Shown here: positions 33,991 through 42,587 of the stretch, piece by piece
How positions within the stretch are numbered: position 1 is the stretch's first letter
How the letters are laid out: every line of letters begins with the position of its first letter
NCBI GenBank assembly: GCA_021813685.1
Contig: JAKAJS010000115.1
Coordinates: 1 to 64,000 of the forward strand
Direction of reading: 5' to 3'
Length of the DNA: 64,000 nt
Source of the DNA: Deltaproteobacteria bacterium
GTDB taxonomy: Bacteria; Desulfobacterota; Syntrophobacteria; Syntrophobacterales; Syntrophobacteraceae
Position numbers and translations under genes: made by a program
Notes under the pieces: model-generated
The model's input: the letters and a program-made list of their open reading frames with translations, nothing else
Databases searched by the model: none
What the model was told of the DNA's origin: nothing

Positions 33991-35367
33991 ATGGCAAGAC
34001 AACCTGTTACCCAGATGGCGTACAAAAGTGGCGCGGAAATGATGTTCGGGACAGCGAAAAAGCCGGTTACCACCAAGCGGGGCATCGTGATCGGCGGAGG
34101 ATTTGTCCATCCGGAGGTGGTTCCCCATCCGCGGCCGGGAAGCGAGAAGACGATGAAGACGCTTCTGCGCGAATATGAAAGGGCGAACGGGGACGCTCTG
34201 GAAAGAATGGTCATCGTGGGACACCCCACCCTGCAGATCGAAAATGAGCACGTGTTCCAGATGACCCACAATCCGAAGTGGGGCGGAGAGATTGCGGCCC
34301 AGACAGCCAGGCAGATGGACGATTACCTGCAAAAGTACGGGCTGAAGGCCGCCTACCGGTCAACGCCCGCCGACCTGCGAAAACCCGACATGCACCACAT
34401 GCGGGAAAGCGACTACACGCACGAAATCATCGAGTCCTTCAAGGAAGTCTCCAAATATGCAGACATTGTGTCAATAGAGTCCATGGGCGGAAAGGAAATC
34501 TTCGACCACGCCATCATCCGAAACGATATCGCCGGGATACTCTTCGGCATCGGCGTGCTCGGCTCCATCGACATGGAATGGATGTGGAACCAGATCGTCG
34601 CGATCGCTAAGCAGAACAACTGCATTCCGGGCGGCGACACGAACTGCTCCGAGGCCAATACCGCAATGTTTATGGCCGGCGGTTTGATCTCCAAAGACGT
34701 TCCCCACGTGATCGCAGCGCTTTCCCGGGCGATTTCGGCCTCGCGGACCCTGGTTGCCTATGAATGCGGGGCAACGGGGCCCACGAAGGACTGCGCCTAC
34801 GAAGATCCGATCATCAAGGCAATGACGGGCGTTCCCATTTCTTGTGAGGGCAAGGCCAGCGCCTGTGCGCACTCCGACCTTTGCAGCAACCTGATCATGG
34901 CCGTGACCGACCTTTGGAGCAACGAGGCGGTGGAATACCACGATATGTTCGGAGCCACCACGACCTCGGTATTTGCCGAGATCCTGGGCTACGACTGCGC
35001 GATGCTAAACACCGCCATCGAGTTGGGACACCAGGAGGTGCTCAAAGAGGTGCTCGTCAACTCCGATATGTACCGCGACTCTCACAGCCTCATACTGGCT
35101 CCCGACAACGCCTGGGAGATCGGGAACGCGATCGTGCAAAATCGCAGCAAGGGCTTCTATGCAAGTGCCAAGGCCGCGGCGTTGAAAGCCGGCGAGATCA
35201 TTCAGGGAGATTCCAAGATGAAGCTTACCGGAATCGAAAAAACCGCCCTGGACAACGCGATGAACGAATTGCGAAAGCTTCCCGAAAAAGAAGGCGATTT
35301 CATCGATCAGTGCCTGAGCAAGTACAAGAATGTGAAGGGCTTCAATCCGAAATCGTACGGATTGTAG
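33991..35367 (+). CDS. mtaB: Methanol:corrinoid methyltransferase MtaB
   Basis: A 458-residue protein matching MtaB of Methanosarcina barkeri (461 residues) in length and motifs. MtaB uses zinc to activate methanol and methylates the Co(I) of MtaC. The three zinc ligands known in M. barkeri (Glu164, Cys220, Cys269) appear here as Glu163 in SIESMGGKE, Cys219 in GGDTNCSEAN and Cys268 in TKDCAYE, all offset by one. Strong AGGAGG before the ATG. It is separated from mtaAC by three genes and has its own sigma-54 promoter; the RamA-like activase follows. Confidence 0.95.
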   Translation: MARQPVTQMAYKSGAEMMFGTAKKPVTTKRGIVIGGGFVHPEVVPHPRPGSEKTMKTLLREYERANGDALERMVIVGHPTLQIENEHVFQMTHNPKWGGEIAAQTARQMDDYLQKYGLKAAYRSTPADLRKPDMHHMRESDYTHEIIESFKEVSKYADIVSIESMGGKEIFDHAIIRNDIAGILFGIGVLGSIDMEWMWNQIVAIAKQNNCIPGGDTNCSEANTAMFMAGGLISKDVPHVIAALSRAISASRTLVAYECGATGPTKDCAYEDPIIKAMTGVPISCEGKASACAHSDLCSNLIMAVTDLWSNEAVEYHDMFGATTTSVFAEILGYDCAMLNTAIELGHQEVLKEVLVNSDMYRDSHSLILAPDNAWEIGNAIVQNRSKGFYASAKAAALKAGEIIQGDSKMKLTGIEKTALDNAMNELRKLPEKEGDFIDQCLSKYKNVKGFNPKSYGL

Positions 35368-35585
35368 TTGGAGTTTGAAACAACTTACGTTATATTGATA
35401 CCTAGGGGGGTAGGGTCGCGGATGGCTTTTCGCTGCCGCCGGTCTTTTACCCCCTTGCTTTTCAGTTTGCCTGCCGCGGATTCTTGCGGCGGGGGAGCTC
35501 TCTCTTTGCATGTCTGGCCCAAGTCGCCGGATCGTTCGCCATCCTCGTGTTTTCCATGCTTTCCGCAGGGCGCTGGAGGAAGGGA

Positions 35586-37274
35586 ATGACGGGATTAGGA
35601 ATTGCTCTGGATCTTGGCACAAGCGGTTTTCGGGGACAGGCGATAGAGCTTGATGCGGAGGGAAAAATCCTCTGCACGGCCGTCACTACCCGTCATCCCT
35701 TCCCCGGGGCCAATGTGATCGACCATCTTCATTTCGCGCTGGAAGTCGGCATCGAGAAGGCCAACCAGGTGATCGTGCACGCGGTCAACAGGGTGCTCGA
35801 CACCCTGCCGGTCGAAAAAGACCGGGTCGTTCGATTGGCCGTATGCGGCAACCCGATTCAGCTGTCGCTTTTTCAAGGGATCGAGATACGGGACCTGGCC
35901 TACGCCGGCAAACGCAAGCTGGAAGCCCTCGGAGTCATCCCCCCGAAAAGAAACGCCAGGATCATAAAGGCGGTGGAAATTCCGGGATTGGCTCTGCCCG
36001 CTCACACCGAGATACTGATCCCTCCCGCGGTTCGCCATGAAATCGGAGCCGATGCCCTGGCAATGATGATCCGTACGAGAATGCTCGAAAAAGACGAGAT
36101 CTCCATCGTAACCGATTACGGCACCAATGCGGAGATGGCCCTCATCGTAGGAGGGGTTGTCTACACGGGATCGACCGCAGCCGGACCCGCCCTGGAGGGC
36201 CAACAGATAGGAGACGGGATTCTGGCCCTTCCCGGTGCGATCTCCGATGTTGTCTTCGAGCCCGACGGGGTTGCCGGCGACGCTGCCAGGGGATGTCTTA
36301 CCGGCGATGACAGACCGCTAAAAGGCAGGCTGAAGACCTTTGTGCTCGACCACGAGATGATGCCTCGCCCGGGGGATACGGTGTACCCCGACTCGGGCCG
36401 GGTAAGCCAGACGGGCCAACTGCGGGCGGTGGGGATCACCGGAACCGGAGTGGTGGCCCTTCTCAGCCAGGGCTTCAAGGCCAGACTCATCCGAATTCCT
36501 CGGATCAATACCCTGGACATGGAGATCCACCTGCCCGACGAGCTCAAGTTCACCGAAAAGGACCTGCTCGAGGCGGGAAAAGCGATCGGCGCCGTTCGGG
36601 CTGGCCACGTGACCCTGTGCAACGAGGCAGGCATCCGGTTGGAGGACATTGAAGTGGCCTACATGTGCGGAGCCTCGGGCACTTATGTCGATGCCCTTAA
36701 GGCGCTGGATGTCGGGATGGTCCCGGCGCGGGTGAAAAAGATCTGCCAGGTGGGAAATACCTCGTTGGCCATGGCGGGAGAGGTGGTAAAAGACGTTGAT
36801 AATCTTTGGAAAATGCAGGATATCGCCGATAATCTGCGCCAGAATCATTGCATGTTCGCAGAATCCAAAGTTTTTGAAAAAGTCTACATCCTGGAACTCT
36901 CCTACTGGACCGAAGGGATGCCCCGGCAGCAGTACCAAAAGTTTCTGACCAAATATGGACTGCCGACGCTGGTCGAACCGGGAGAGGCTCCCGAAGTGAT
37001 AAAAACCGTCGAAAGGGATATCCCCGATTTGGGAGTGATGGGCCTCAAGATCATTCCGGATATCGGGGAGAAAAAAACGATTGCCTTTGAAGGGTGCCTT
37101 GGCGACGCCAAGTGCGTTTTGGAATGTCCGGAGAAGGCTTTGCAGATGAAGCGAAGGGGAGATATTTACGAGATTACCCTCGATATGGCTTTGTGCAACG
37201 GTGTGGCCTGCAGGAGATGCGAAAGAGCCTGCGAGACGAAGGGATTCGATCTCCTTTCCCTTCTCACCTGTTAG
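35586..37274 (+). CDS. ramA: RamA-type ATP-dependent activator of corrinoid proteins
   Basis: A 562-residue iron-sulfur ATPase. RamA reduces inactive Co(II) of methyltransferase corrinoid proteins to Co(I) at the cost of ATP. The amino-terminal two thirds is the ASKHA-like domain (GIALDLGTSGFRGQAIEL at the start, TDYGTNAEMALI near 183-194). Near the C-terminus are two ferredoxin-like clusters: CLGDAKCVLECPEK and CNGVACRRCERAC. I start it at ATG 35586, after GGAGGAAGG. Cotranscription with mtaB points to MtaC as its client. A second, different activase is at 48948. Confidence 0.88.
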   Translation: MTGLGIALDLGTSGFRGQAIELDAEGKILCTAVTTRHPFPGANVIDHLHFALEVGIEKANQVIVHAVNRVLDTLPVEKDRVVRLAVCGNPIQLSLFQGIEIRDLAYAGKRKLEALGVIPPKRNARIIKAVEIPGLALPAHTEILIPPAVRHEIGADALAMMIRTRMLEKDEISIVTDYGTNAEMALIVGGVVYTGSTAAGPALEGQQIGDGILALPGAISDVVFEPDGVAGDAARGCLTGDDRPLKGRLKTFVLDHEMMPRPGDTVYPDSGRVSQTGQLRAVGITGTGVVALLSQGFKARLIRIPRINTLDMEIHLPDELKFTEKDLLEAGKAIGAVRAGHVTLCNEAGIRLEDIEVAYMCGASGTYVDALKALDVGMVPARVKKICQVGNTSLAMAGEVVKDVDNLWKMQDIADNLRQNHCMFAESKVFEKVYILELSYWTEGMPRQQYQKFLTKYGLPTLVEPGEAPEVIKTVERDIPDLGVMGLKIIPDIGEKKTIAFEGCLGDAKCVLECPEKALQMKRRGDIYEITLDMALCNGVACRRCERACETKGFDLLSLLTC

Positions 37275-37298
37275 TGCTGCCGTGAAAGGGGAAAGGTG

Positions 37299-37889
37299 AT
37301 GCTGGAGAGGCAAAAGATAGATGAATTGATCCTGGAGTCGCTCATGCGTGTCGACGGATTGGTGGAGGCGAAGCCGCTGCGAGATGTGGACCGCGAAAGA
37401 ATCATCGAGCTCGAGCAGGAAGCCGAAGCCAAATCCCTTATGGGACTGGGGAAAGTAATCAATGCCGGAATTTTTCAGGTGCTCGAATGTGACTGGGTCT
37501 ATGTCGCCCTGACGAATATGGATTTTGACTGGAGGGGAGAACCCAACCTGCTTCTGAAAAAAGGAGAGGAAGTAGTGGGCGAGGAGGTCACCGATGAAGA
37601 GGTGATATCCGAGCTTTCAGGCAAAAAGAATGTATGGTTCATGCACAAAAACTTTGTCGTCTATAGAGACAGAATCAGCTTTCCGCGGGATATCATGGAG
37701 AAAATTTGCCATTTTGAAATACCGGGCCATTCCCCGGATTGGTGTGACGCAAACAGGGAAGAGCTCGACTTTGACTGCATCGTGTACGGCTCCCCTTCGG
37801 TCCCCGGCGATATGTTTTTGAAAAATACATACTTTGGTGGAACAGACGATAAAGGATTCGGAACGGTACTGATTGGAGTGAAACTATAG
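37299..37889 (+). CDS. Conserved hypothetical protein in the mtaB operon
   Basis: A 196-residue soluble protein that I do not recognise. The first 60 residues are charged and helical; the rest is beta-rich with three cysteines (ECDWVYV, HFEIPGHSPDWCD, DCIVYGSP) and no membrane segment or signal peptide. A histidine/cysteine-rich stretch near 135-160 could bind a metal. The start may be ATG 37299 or GTG one codon earlier. It begins 24 bases after ramA and ends seven bases before the sensor kinase, so a role in methanol use or its sensing is likely, but this is inferred from position only. Confidence 0.75.
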   Translation: MLERQKIDELILESLMRVDGLVEAKPLRDVDRERIIELEQEAEAKSLMGLGKVINAGIFQVLECDWVYVALTNMDFDWRGEPNLLLKKGEEVVGEEVTDEEVISELSGKKNVWFMHKNFVVYRDRISFPRDIMEKICHFEIPGHSPDWCDANREELDFDCIVYGSPSVPGDMFLKNTYFGGTDDKGFGTVLIGVKL

Positions 37890-37896
37890 GATCGAT

Positions 37897-39813
37897 GTGG
37901 AAATGTGGCTGCAGGTTTTCAATCGACTGGACCAGGGTATTCTGATCTCCGATGAGAAGGACTGCGTGCGCTACGCCAACGAAGCCGCGGTGCGGCTTAC
38001 AGGACTGCGCGCCGGTGAGCTTATCGGCAGAACGGTCGGGCACATCCTCGACTGTTCCCGCAGCACAACGAAATCTTTGCGAAAAGAAGGTCCGAACGGC
38101 CAGGGAGAGGAACCACCTTGTATCGAGCACACGGCTTCCCCAATCACGGATGGTAACGGGGAAGTAATTGCAAAGCTGCATCTCCTCGAGGACAGGACAT
38201 TTCAGGTACGCCTGGAAGACAGTCTCAGGCAGATGGAAAATAAATATCGACTTCTCTTTGATGGCTCCAAGGACATGATTTTCACCCATTCGAGAGGAGG
38301 CATATTTAAAGATGTAAACCAGGCCTGTGTCGACACGCTCGGCTATGACAGCAAGGAAGAATTGCTCTCTCTTGCATCTGTGGAGAGAATCTATATCAAC
38401 CCGGTGCATAGAAAGGTGTTTCAGGAACAAATCGATAGCTTCGGGTTTGTCAAAGACTTTGAGATCGGTCTCAAAAAGCGGGACGGCACCTGTCTCTACT
38501 GCCTGGGAAGCGGCCACGCCGTAAGGGATCTCGACGGCAGGATCACCGGCTATGAGGCAATCCTGAAAGATATAACGGCGCGTATGGACGGCGTGCGAAA
38601 TCTGCACCATCAGAATCGGGAATTATCGCTTCTGCACTCCATCGCGATGAAAATGAATGTCACACAGAATCTGGAAGAAATTCTGAAGCTGGCTCTGGAC
38701 AAGGCGCTCGAAGTGCTAAACCTTGGTTCCGGCGCCATATTTTTGATCAACGAAGAAAGGTCCGCTTTTCTCCTCAAAGCGCAGAAGGGATTGTTCCAAG
38801 GTCTTCCGGGAGATCCTGCTCTGAGGCTCTATGACCAGGCACTCATGCAGTCGCTGCTCGAGCGCAACCGCTTCTTGAAGCCCCAGCGGACCTTCCCGCC
38901 CTTCAAGGCGAGCCTGGAGGCCGGCGAGCATGGCGAAAGAATCGAGCTTCTCTGCTTTCTCATCACGGCCAAAGAAACGGCATCGGGTTTCATTGCCTTG
39001 GAGCTTGCCCCCAACCGGCAACTCTCCTACCGTGATTATCAGATGCTCGGGTCTTTGGGAAATTTCCTGGGGAGCGCGATTGACTATGCCTGTTTGAGCC
39101 GAACGGTGAGACAGCATCGAGAGGAGCTGAGAAGGCTCACCGCCCGGTTATTTACTTCTCAGGAAGAAGAGCGAAAAAGGATAGCGCGTGAATTACACGA
39201 CATGACAGGGCAGGCTCTTACGGCTATCAGCTTCGCTCTGGATGCGATTGTGAAGGCCCTCCGCCCTCAGGCGGATCCTGTAGAAGAGCAGCTCCTTGAG
39301 ATCAAAAAGCAGATCAACCACACCTACCAGGAAATACGGCGCATCTCTCACAGACTGCACCCGGCGATATTGAGCGAACTTGGTCTGGAGCCGGCGCTGG
39401 AGTCCTGTTTTGAACGCATTTCCCGGTACAGCCCCTTGGAGATCGACTTCAGGATGGTGGGATTTCAAGAGCGTATGGACCCGCGGATCGAGACCATCCT
39501 GTACCGTATTTCCCAGGAAGCCATAAACAATACCGTAAAGCATTCTCAAGCCAAACATTTCAAACTCTCGATCATCAAAAGCTATCCTAATATCATTTTC
39601 TTGGCCGAAGACGATGGAACAGGTTTTGATCCGGATCAGTTCGAAGGGAGCAGGCAGGCTCTGGGGTTACTGGGCATGCGTGAGCGTGCATCCATGGCGG
39701 GCGGAACCTTTTCGCTTCGCACGGGGAAAGGGAAGGGCACCAGGATCCGCATAGAAATTCCCAACAAGGAGATCCAGGATGAGCATTGCTGCGACAACAA
39801 TTTTGCTGGCTGA
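37897..39813 (+). CDS. NarX/DegS-type sensor kinase with PAS and GAF domains
   Basis: A 638-residue cytoplasmic kinase. Order: PAS (about 5-105; RLDQGILISDEKDCVRYAN), PAS (about 115-235; FDGSKDMIFTHSRGGIFKDVN), GAF (about 250-400; LALDKALEVLNLGSGAIFLIN), HisKA_3 with the phosphoacceptor His in EERKRIARELHDMTGQ (about 429) and HATPase (DDGTGFDP, LGLLGMRERASMAGG). The gene end overlaps the start of the response regulator by 35 bases. It starts at GTG 37897 or ATG 37903. It probably senses a small redox or ligand cue linked to methanol metabolism. Confidence 0.9.
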   Translation: MEMWLQVFNRLDQGILISDEKDCVRYANEAAVRLTGLRAGELIGRTVGHILDCSRSTTKSLRKEGPNGQGEEPPCIEHTASPITDGNGEVIAKLHLLEDRTFQVRLEDSLRQMENKYRLLFDGSKDMIFTHSRGGIFKDVNQACVDTLGYDSKEELLSLASVERIYINPVHRKVFQEQIDSFGFVKDFEIGLKKRDGTCLYCLGSGHAVRDLDGRITGYEAILKDITARMDGVRNLHHQNRELSLLHSIAMKMNVTQNLEEILKLALDKALEVLNLGSGAIFLINEERSAFLLKAQKGLFQGLPGDPALRLYDQALMQSLLERNRFLKPQRTFPPFKASLEAGEHGERIELLCFLITAKETASGFIALELAPNRQLSYRDYQMLGSLGNFLGSAIDYACLSRTVRQHREELRRLTARLFTSQEEERKRIARELHDMTGQALTAISFALDAIVKALRPQADPVEEQLLEIKKQINHTYQEIRRISHRLHPAILSELGLEPALESCFERISRYSPLEIDFRMVGFQERMDPRIETILYRISQEAINNTVKHSQAKHFKLSIIKSYPNIIFLAEDDGTGFDPDQFEGSRQALGLLGMRERASMAGGTFSLRTGKGKGTRIRIEIPNKEIQDEHCCDNNFAG

Positions 39814-40447
39814 TGACCATACCATAGTGCGCCAGGGACTGGCGAAGGTCCTTGAGGCCGAACCCGGGTTTCAAATCGCCGGAGAAGCAAAAGACGGCCG
39901 GGAGGCGATCGGAATGGTGGAACAAACCAGACCGGACATCGTGATAATGGATATTGCCATGCCTTTATTGAACGGAGTCGAGGCCACGAGGCAAATCAAG
40001 AAGGTGAATCCCGCCACCAAGGTCATCATACTCTCCATGCATTCTCAGAGACGGTTCATCAGCGAACTGTTGAGCCTGGGAGCTTCCGGGTATCTCATAA
40101 AGGACTCGAGCGGAACCGATGTCGTTTTGGCCATAAAGGCCGCTCTCAAAGGAGATACCTACCTCAGCCCCTCCATCTCCCGTCAGGTGATCGAGGACTA
40201 CGTGTCTTTGAAAAGACCCCGGTCGTCGCGCGAGGAACTCTACGGCCAACTGTCCAACCGGGAGCGGGAGGTCTTCCAGATGATCGCAGAGGGCCGTTCG
40301 ACCAGGGAAATCGCCGATGTGCTTTGCATCAGCGCGAGCACCGTCAAGACGCACCGCTCCAACATCATGGAAAAACTGCAAATGGAAAGTGTTTTTCAAT
40401 TGGTTCATTTTGCGTTCGAACTCGGATTGGTGGAAGTTCAATCGTAA
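39779..40447 (+). CDS. NarL/FixJ-type response regulator
   Basis: A 222-residue regulator. Receiver (residues 7-125): LADDHTI, IVIMDIAMP with the phosphoacceptor, LSMHS, IKDSSG. LuxR-type helix-turn-helix at the end: LSNREREVFQMIAEGRSTREIADVL and STVKTHRSNIMEKL. It is the natural partner of the overlapping sensor kinase. The targets are not known; the gene is the last of the mtaB operon, or part of an own unit, since no promoter was seen between. Confidence 0.93.
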   Translation: MSIAATTILLADDHTIVRQGLAKVLEAEPGFQIAGEAKDGREAIGMVEQTRPDIVIMDIAMPLLNGVEATRQIKKVNPATKVIILSMHSQRRFISELLSLGASGYLIKDSSGTDVVLAIKAALKGDTYLSPSISRQVIEDYVSLKRPRSSREELYGQLSNREREVFQMIAEGRSTREIADVLCISASTVKTHRSNIMEKLQMESVFQLVHFAFELGLVEVQS

Positions 40448-40778
40448 AGGAGCCACCCGGGCGGTTCGGCGGGCCTCCTGTCCGGATCGTCCAAATTTCA
40501 TCCCTGCGGTCCGGTCAAATAGTCCTCCGGATGATACCATCGCCCCCCGAGGCCTTCTATAATCCAACCTGGTCGGGAAAGGTCGGTTGTCCAAAAGGCG
40601 CTCTCCTGTTTCCACCGCCCCCAAAATCGAGCTGTCATCCAAGATGCGGATGCTCTTTCTCTCCAGCCGACCCTTCCCGCGCTCCAGTACGGTTTTTGCG
40701 CTTTCTTGAACCGGGAGCTGCGGACGCGAACCTTCAAGCGTTCCTTCCGGACATAACCTCAAAGAAGAAAGGGGAGCC
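40448..40778. other. Region upstream of acsE
   Basis: 331 bases without a believable gene, separating the regulator from the acs operon. No -24/-12 site or TGTCAC element is visible; a sigma-70 promoter could not be picked with confidence. AAAGGGGAG just before the ATG at 40779 is the ribosome binding site. Confidence 0.4.
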
Positions 40779-41657
40779 ATGATCCTCGTCGGCGAAGAGT
40801 TGAACGTCATGTCGAAAAGACTCGCGCAGGCCATCAAGGAGCGCGATCCCGCCCCCATACGCGAATGTGTCTTCGAACAGATGAAAAACAGGATGGATTA
40901 CCTCGATCTCAATGTCGGGCCGGTCAAAAAAGATCCGGTCGGAACAATCGAGTGGCTCATCGAGACGGTGCAGGAAGTGAGCGATCTTCCCCTGTGTCTG
41001 GACACCACCAACACGGAGGCCATGGAGGCCGGCATCAAGCTTTGCAGGAAAAAGCCGGTGCTCAATTCGGCCTCGGGGTCCACGGAGAGCAGGCAAACGA
41101 TGATGCCTCTGGCGGCGAAGTATCCCTGCAGCCTGGTGCTCTCTGTCATAAACGATCAGGGATTGCCTTCCGATGCCGATGCGAGGGCCGCGAGCATCAT
41201 GGATTCGGTAGCCTACGCCAATGAAATCGGCATTGCCAATGAGGATATATGGGTTGACCCGGTCATGATGCCGATTACCGTGGACCAGCGCCAGATCGCG
41301 GCCTACATGGAATTTCTCCAGATGCTGCCCGATATTGCCCCCGGGGTCAAATCGCTCTGCGGCCTTTCCAATTTATCCTTCGGTGTCCCCAAGGAGCTGC
41401 GGGGACTGCTCAACCGGTGCTTTCTCGTCATGCTGGAGCGGCTCGGCCAATATTCGGCCATTGTCAGCGGCTATGACGAGGAGCTGCGCCGGCTCATGGG
41501 GGGGGAGATGCCCGAAATCGTAAGCCTCATTCACAAAACGATGGATGGGGAGGATATCGATGTTTCTTCCCTCTCGGAAAAAGGGCGGCAGTATGTGAAG
41601 ACCGCCGAAGTGCTCATGGGAAGAAGCCTGTTTTCGAGTTCCTGGCTGGAGGTCTGA
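40779..41657 (+). CDS. acsE: Methyltetrahydrofolate:corrinoid/iron-sulfur protein methyltransferase AcsE
   Basis: A 292-residue TIM-barrel of the AcsE/MetH-like pterin-binding family. It moves the methyl group from methyl-THF to the cobalt of the corrinoid iron-sulfur protein. Segments matching Moorella AcsE: LDLNVGPV (about 46-53), LCLDTTNTEAMEAG (about 72-85), NSASG (about 95-99), IWVDPVMMPI (about 157-166) and CGLSNLSFG (about 195-203). Compared with Moorella the C-terminus has about 30 extra residues. It starts the operon with acsD and acsC. Confidence 0.93.
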   Translation: MILVGEELNVMSKRLAQAIKERDPAPIRECVFEQMKNRMDYLDLNVGPVKKDPVGTIEWLIETVQEVSDLPLCLDTTNTEAMEAGIKLCRKKPVLNSASGSTESRQTMMPLAAKYPCSLVLSVINDQGLPSDADARAASIMDSVAYANEIGIANEDIWVDPVMMPITVDQRQIAAYMEFLQMLPDIAPGVKSLCGLSNLSFGVPKELRGLLNRCFLVMLERLGQYSAIVSGYDEELRRLMGGEMPEIVSLIHKTMDGEDIDVSSLSEKGRQYVKTAEVLMGRSLFSSSWLEV

Positions 41658-41672
41658 AAGGAGAAGTGCAGC

Positions 41673-42587
41673 ATGAGCTTTGAACCGCCCTTGGAAAAAT
41701 ATTCCGTAAAGATTCGAGAAGTGGTGTGGGGAAGCGGCGAAAAGGCGCTGCGAATCGGGGGGGAGAACACGCTGCCGCTACACCGTTTTGAAGGGGAAAT
41801 TCCCAATCGGCCGGCACTTGCGCTGGAAATCACGGACACTGCCCCCGAAAACTGGCCCGAGGAGCTGGTCGGAAGTTTCCGGGACGTCTTGTCCTCCCCT
41901 GCCGAGTGGGCTGGAAAATGCGCAGGGGAGTACGGCGCAGATGCGGTTTGTCTCAACCTCTTGAGCACCGATCCTCTGGGGGCCGATGCCTCGCCCGCGA
42001 AGGCCGCTGCGACCGCCAGGATGGTGGCCGATTCCATCGATGTTCCTCTGATCGTTTGGGGAACGGGAGATGAGCGAAAGGATGCCGAGGTTTTGACGGA
42101 AGTGGCGCAAAGCTGTTCGGGGAAAAACCTGCTTCTGGGGCCTGTACTGAAGCAAAATTTCGCCGAGATCGCCGGGGCTGCCAAGGAACACGGCCACGGG
42201 ATAGTCGCCCAGGCTTCCATGGACGCCAACCTTACCAAAGAATTGAACATAGCCCTTTGCAAGTTCTTCCCCGCCGACAAGATCGTCATCGATCCGACTT
42301 CGTCGGCTTTGGGGTACGGGCTGGAGTTTACATTCTCCATCATAGAAAGAATCAAGCAATTCGGATTGGCGGATCGGGACAACATGATGCTGATGCCGAT
42401 TCTCGCCGATGTGGGCGCGGAGTGCTGGAGGGCCAAGGAGGCGAAGGCGGACAGGGAGCAGGGGATTTTGTGGGAGGCCGTGACCGGGCTTTCGTTCCTG
42501 CTGGCGGGGGCAAATATCCTCATATTGAGGCACCCGGATTCATTGCGATCGCTAAAGGAGATGATAAATGGCTCTCAAAGGTGCTGA
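41673..42587 (+). CDS. acsD: Corrinoid iron-sulfur protein small subunit AcsD
   Basis: A 304-residue TIM-barrel subunit (delta) of the corrinoid iron-sulfur protein, which shuttles the methyl group to acetyl-CoA synthase. ALRIGGENTLPLHRFEG (about 24-40) and DPTSSALGYGLEFTFSIIERIK (about 207-228) are strong family signatures. No metal cluster of its own is expected. Its last codons overlap acsC by 20 bases. Confidence 0.95.
   Translation: MSFEPPLEKYSVKIREVVWGSGEKALRIGGENTLPLHRFEGEIPNRPALALEITDTAPENWPEELVGSFRDVLSSPAEWAGKCAGEYGADAVCLNLLSTDPLGADASPAKAAATARMVADSIDVPLIVWGTGDERKDAEVLTEVAQSCSGKNLLLGPVLKQNFAEIAGAAKEHGHGIVAQASMDANLTKELNIALCKFFPADKIVIDPTSSALGYGLEFTFSIIERIKQFGLADRDNMMLMPILADVGAECWRAKEAKADREQGILWEAVTGLSFLLAGANILILRHPDSLRSLKEMINGSQRC

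Noticed and set aside
40324-40782. 152-codon plus frame through the gap before acsE
   Set aside because: It starts inside the response regulator gene in another frame and has low-complexity Pro/Ser-rich sequence without family features.
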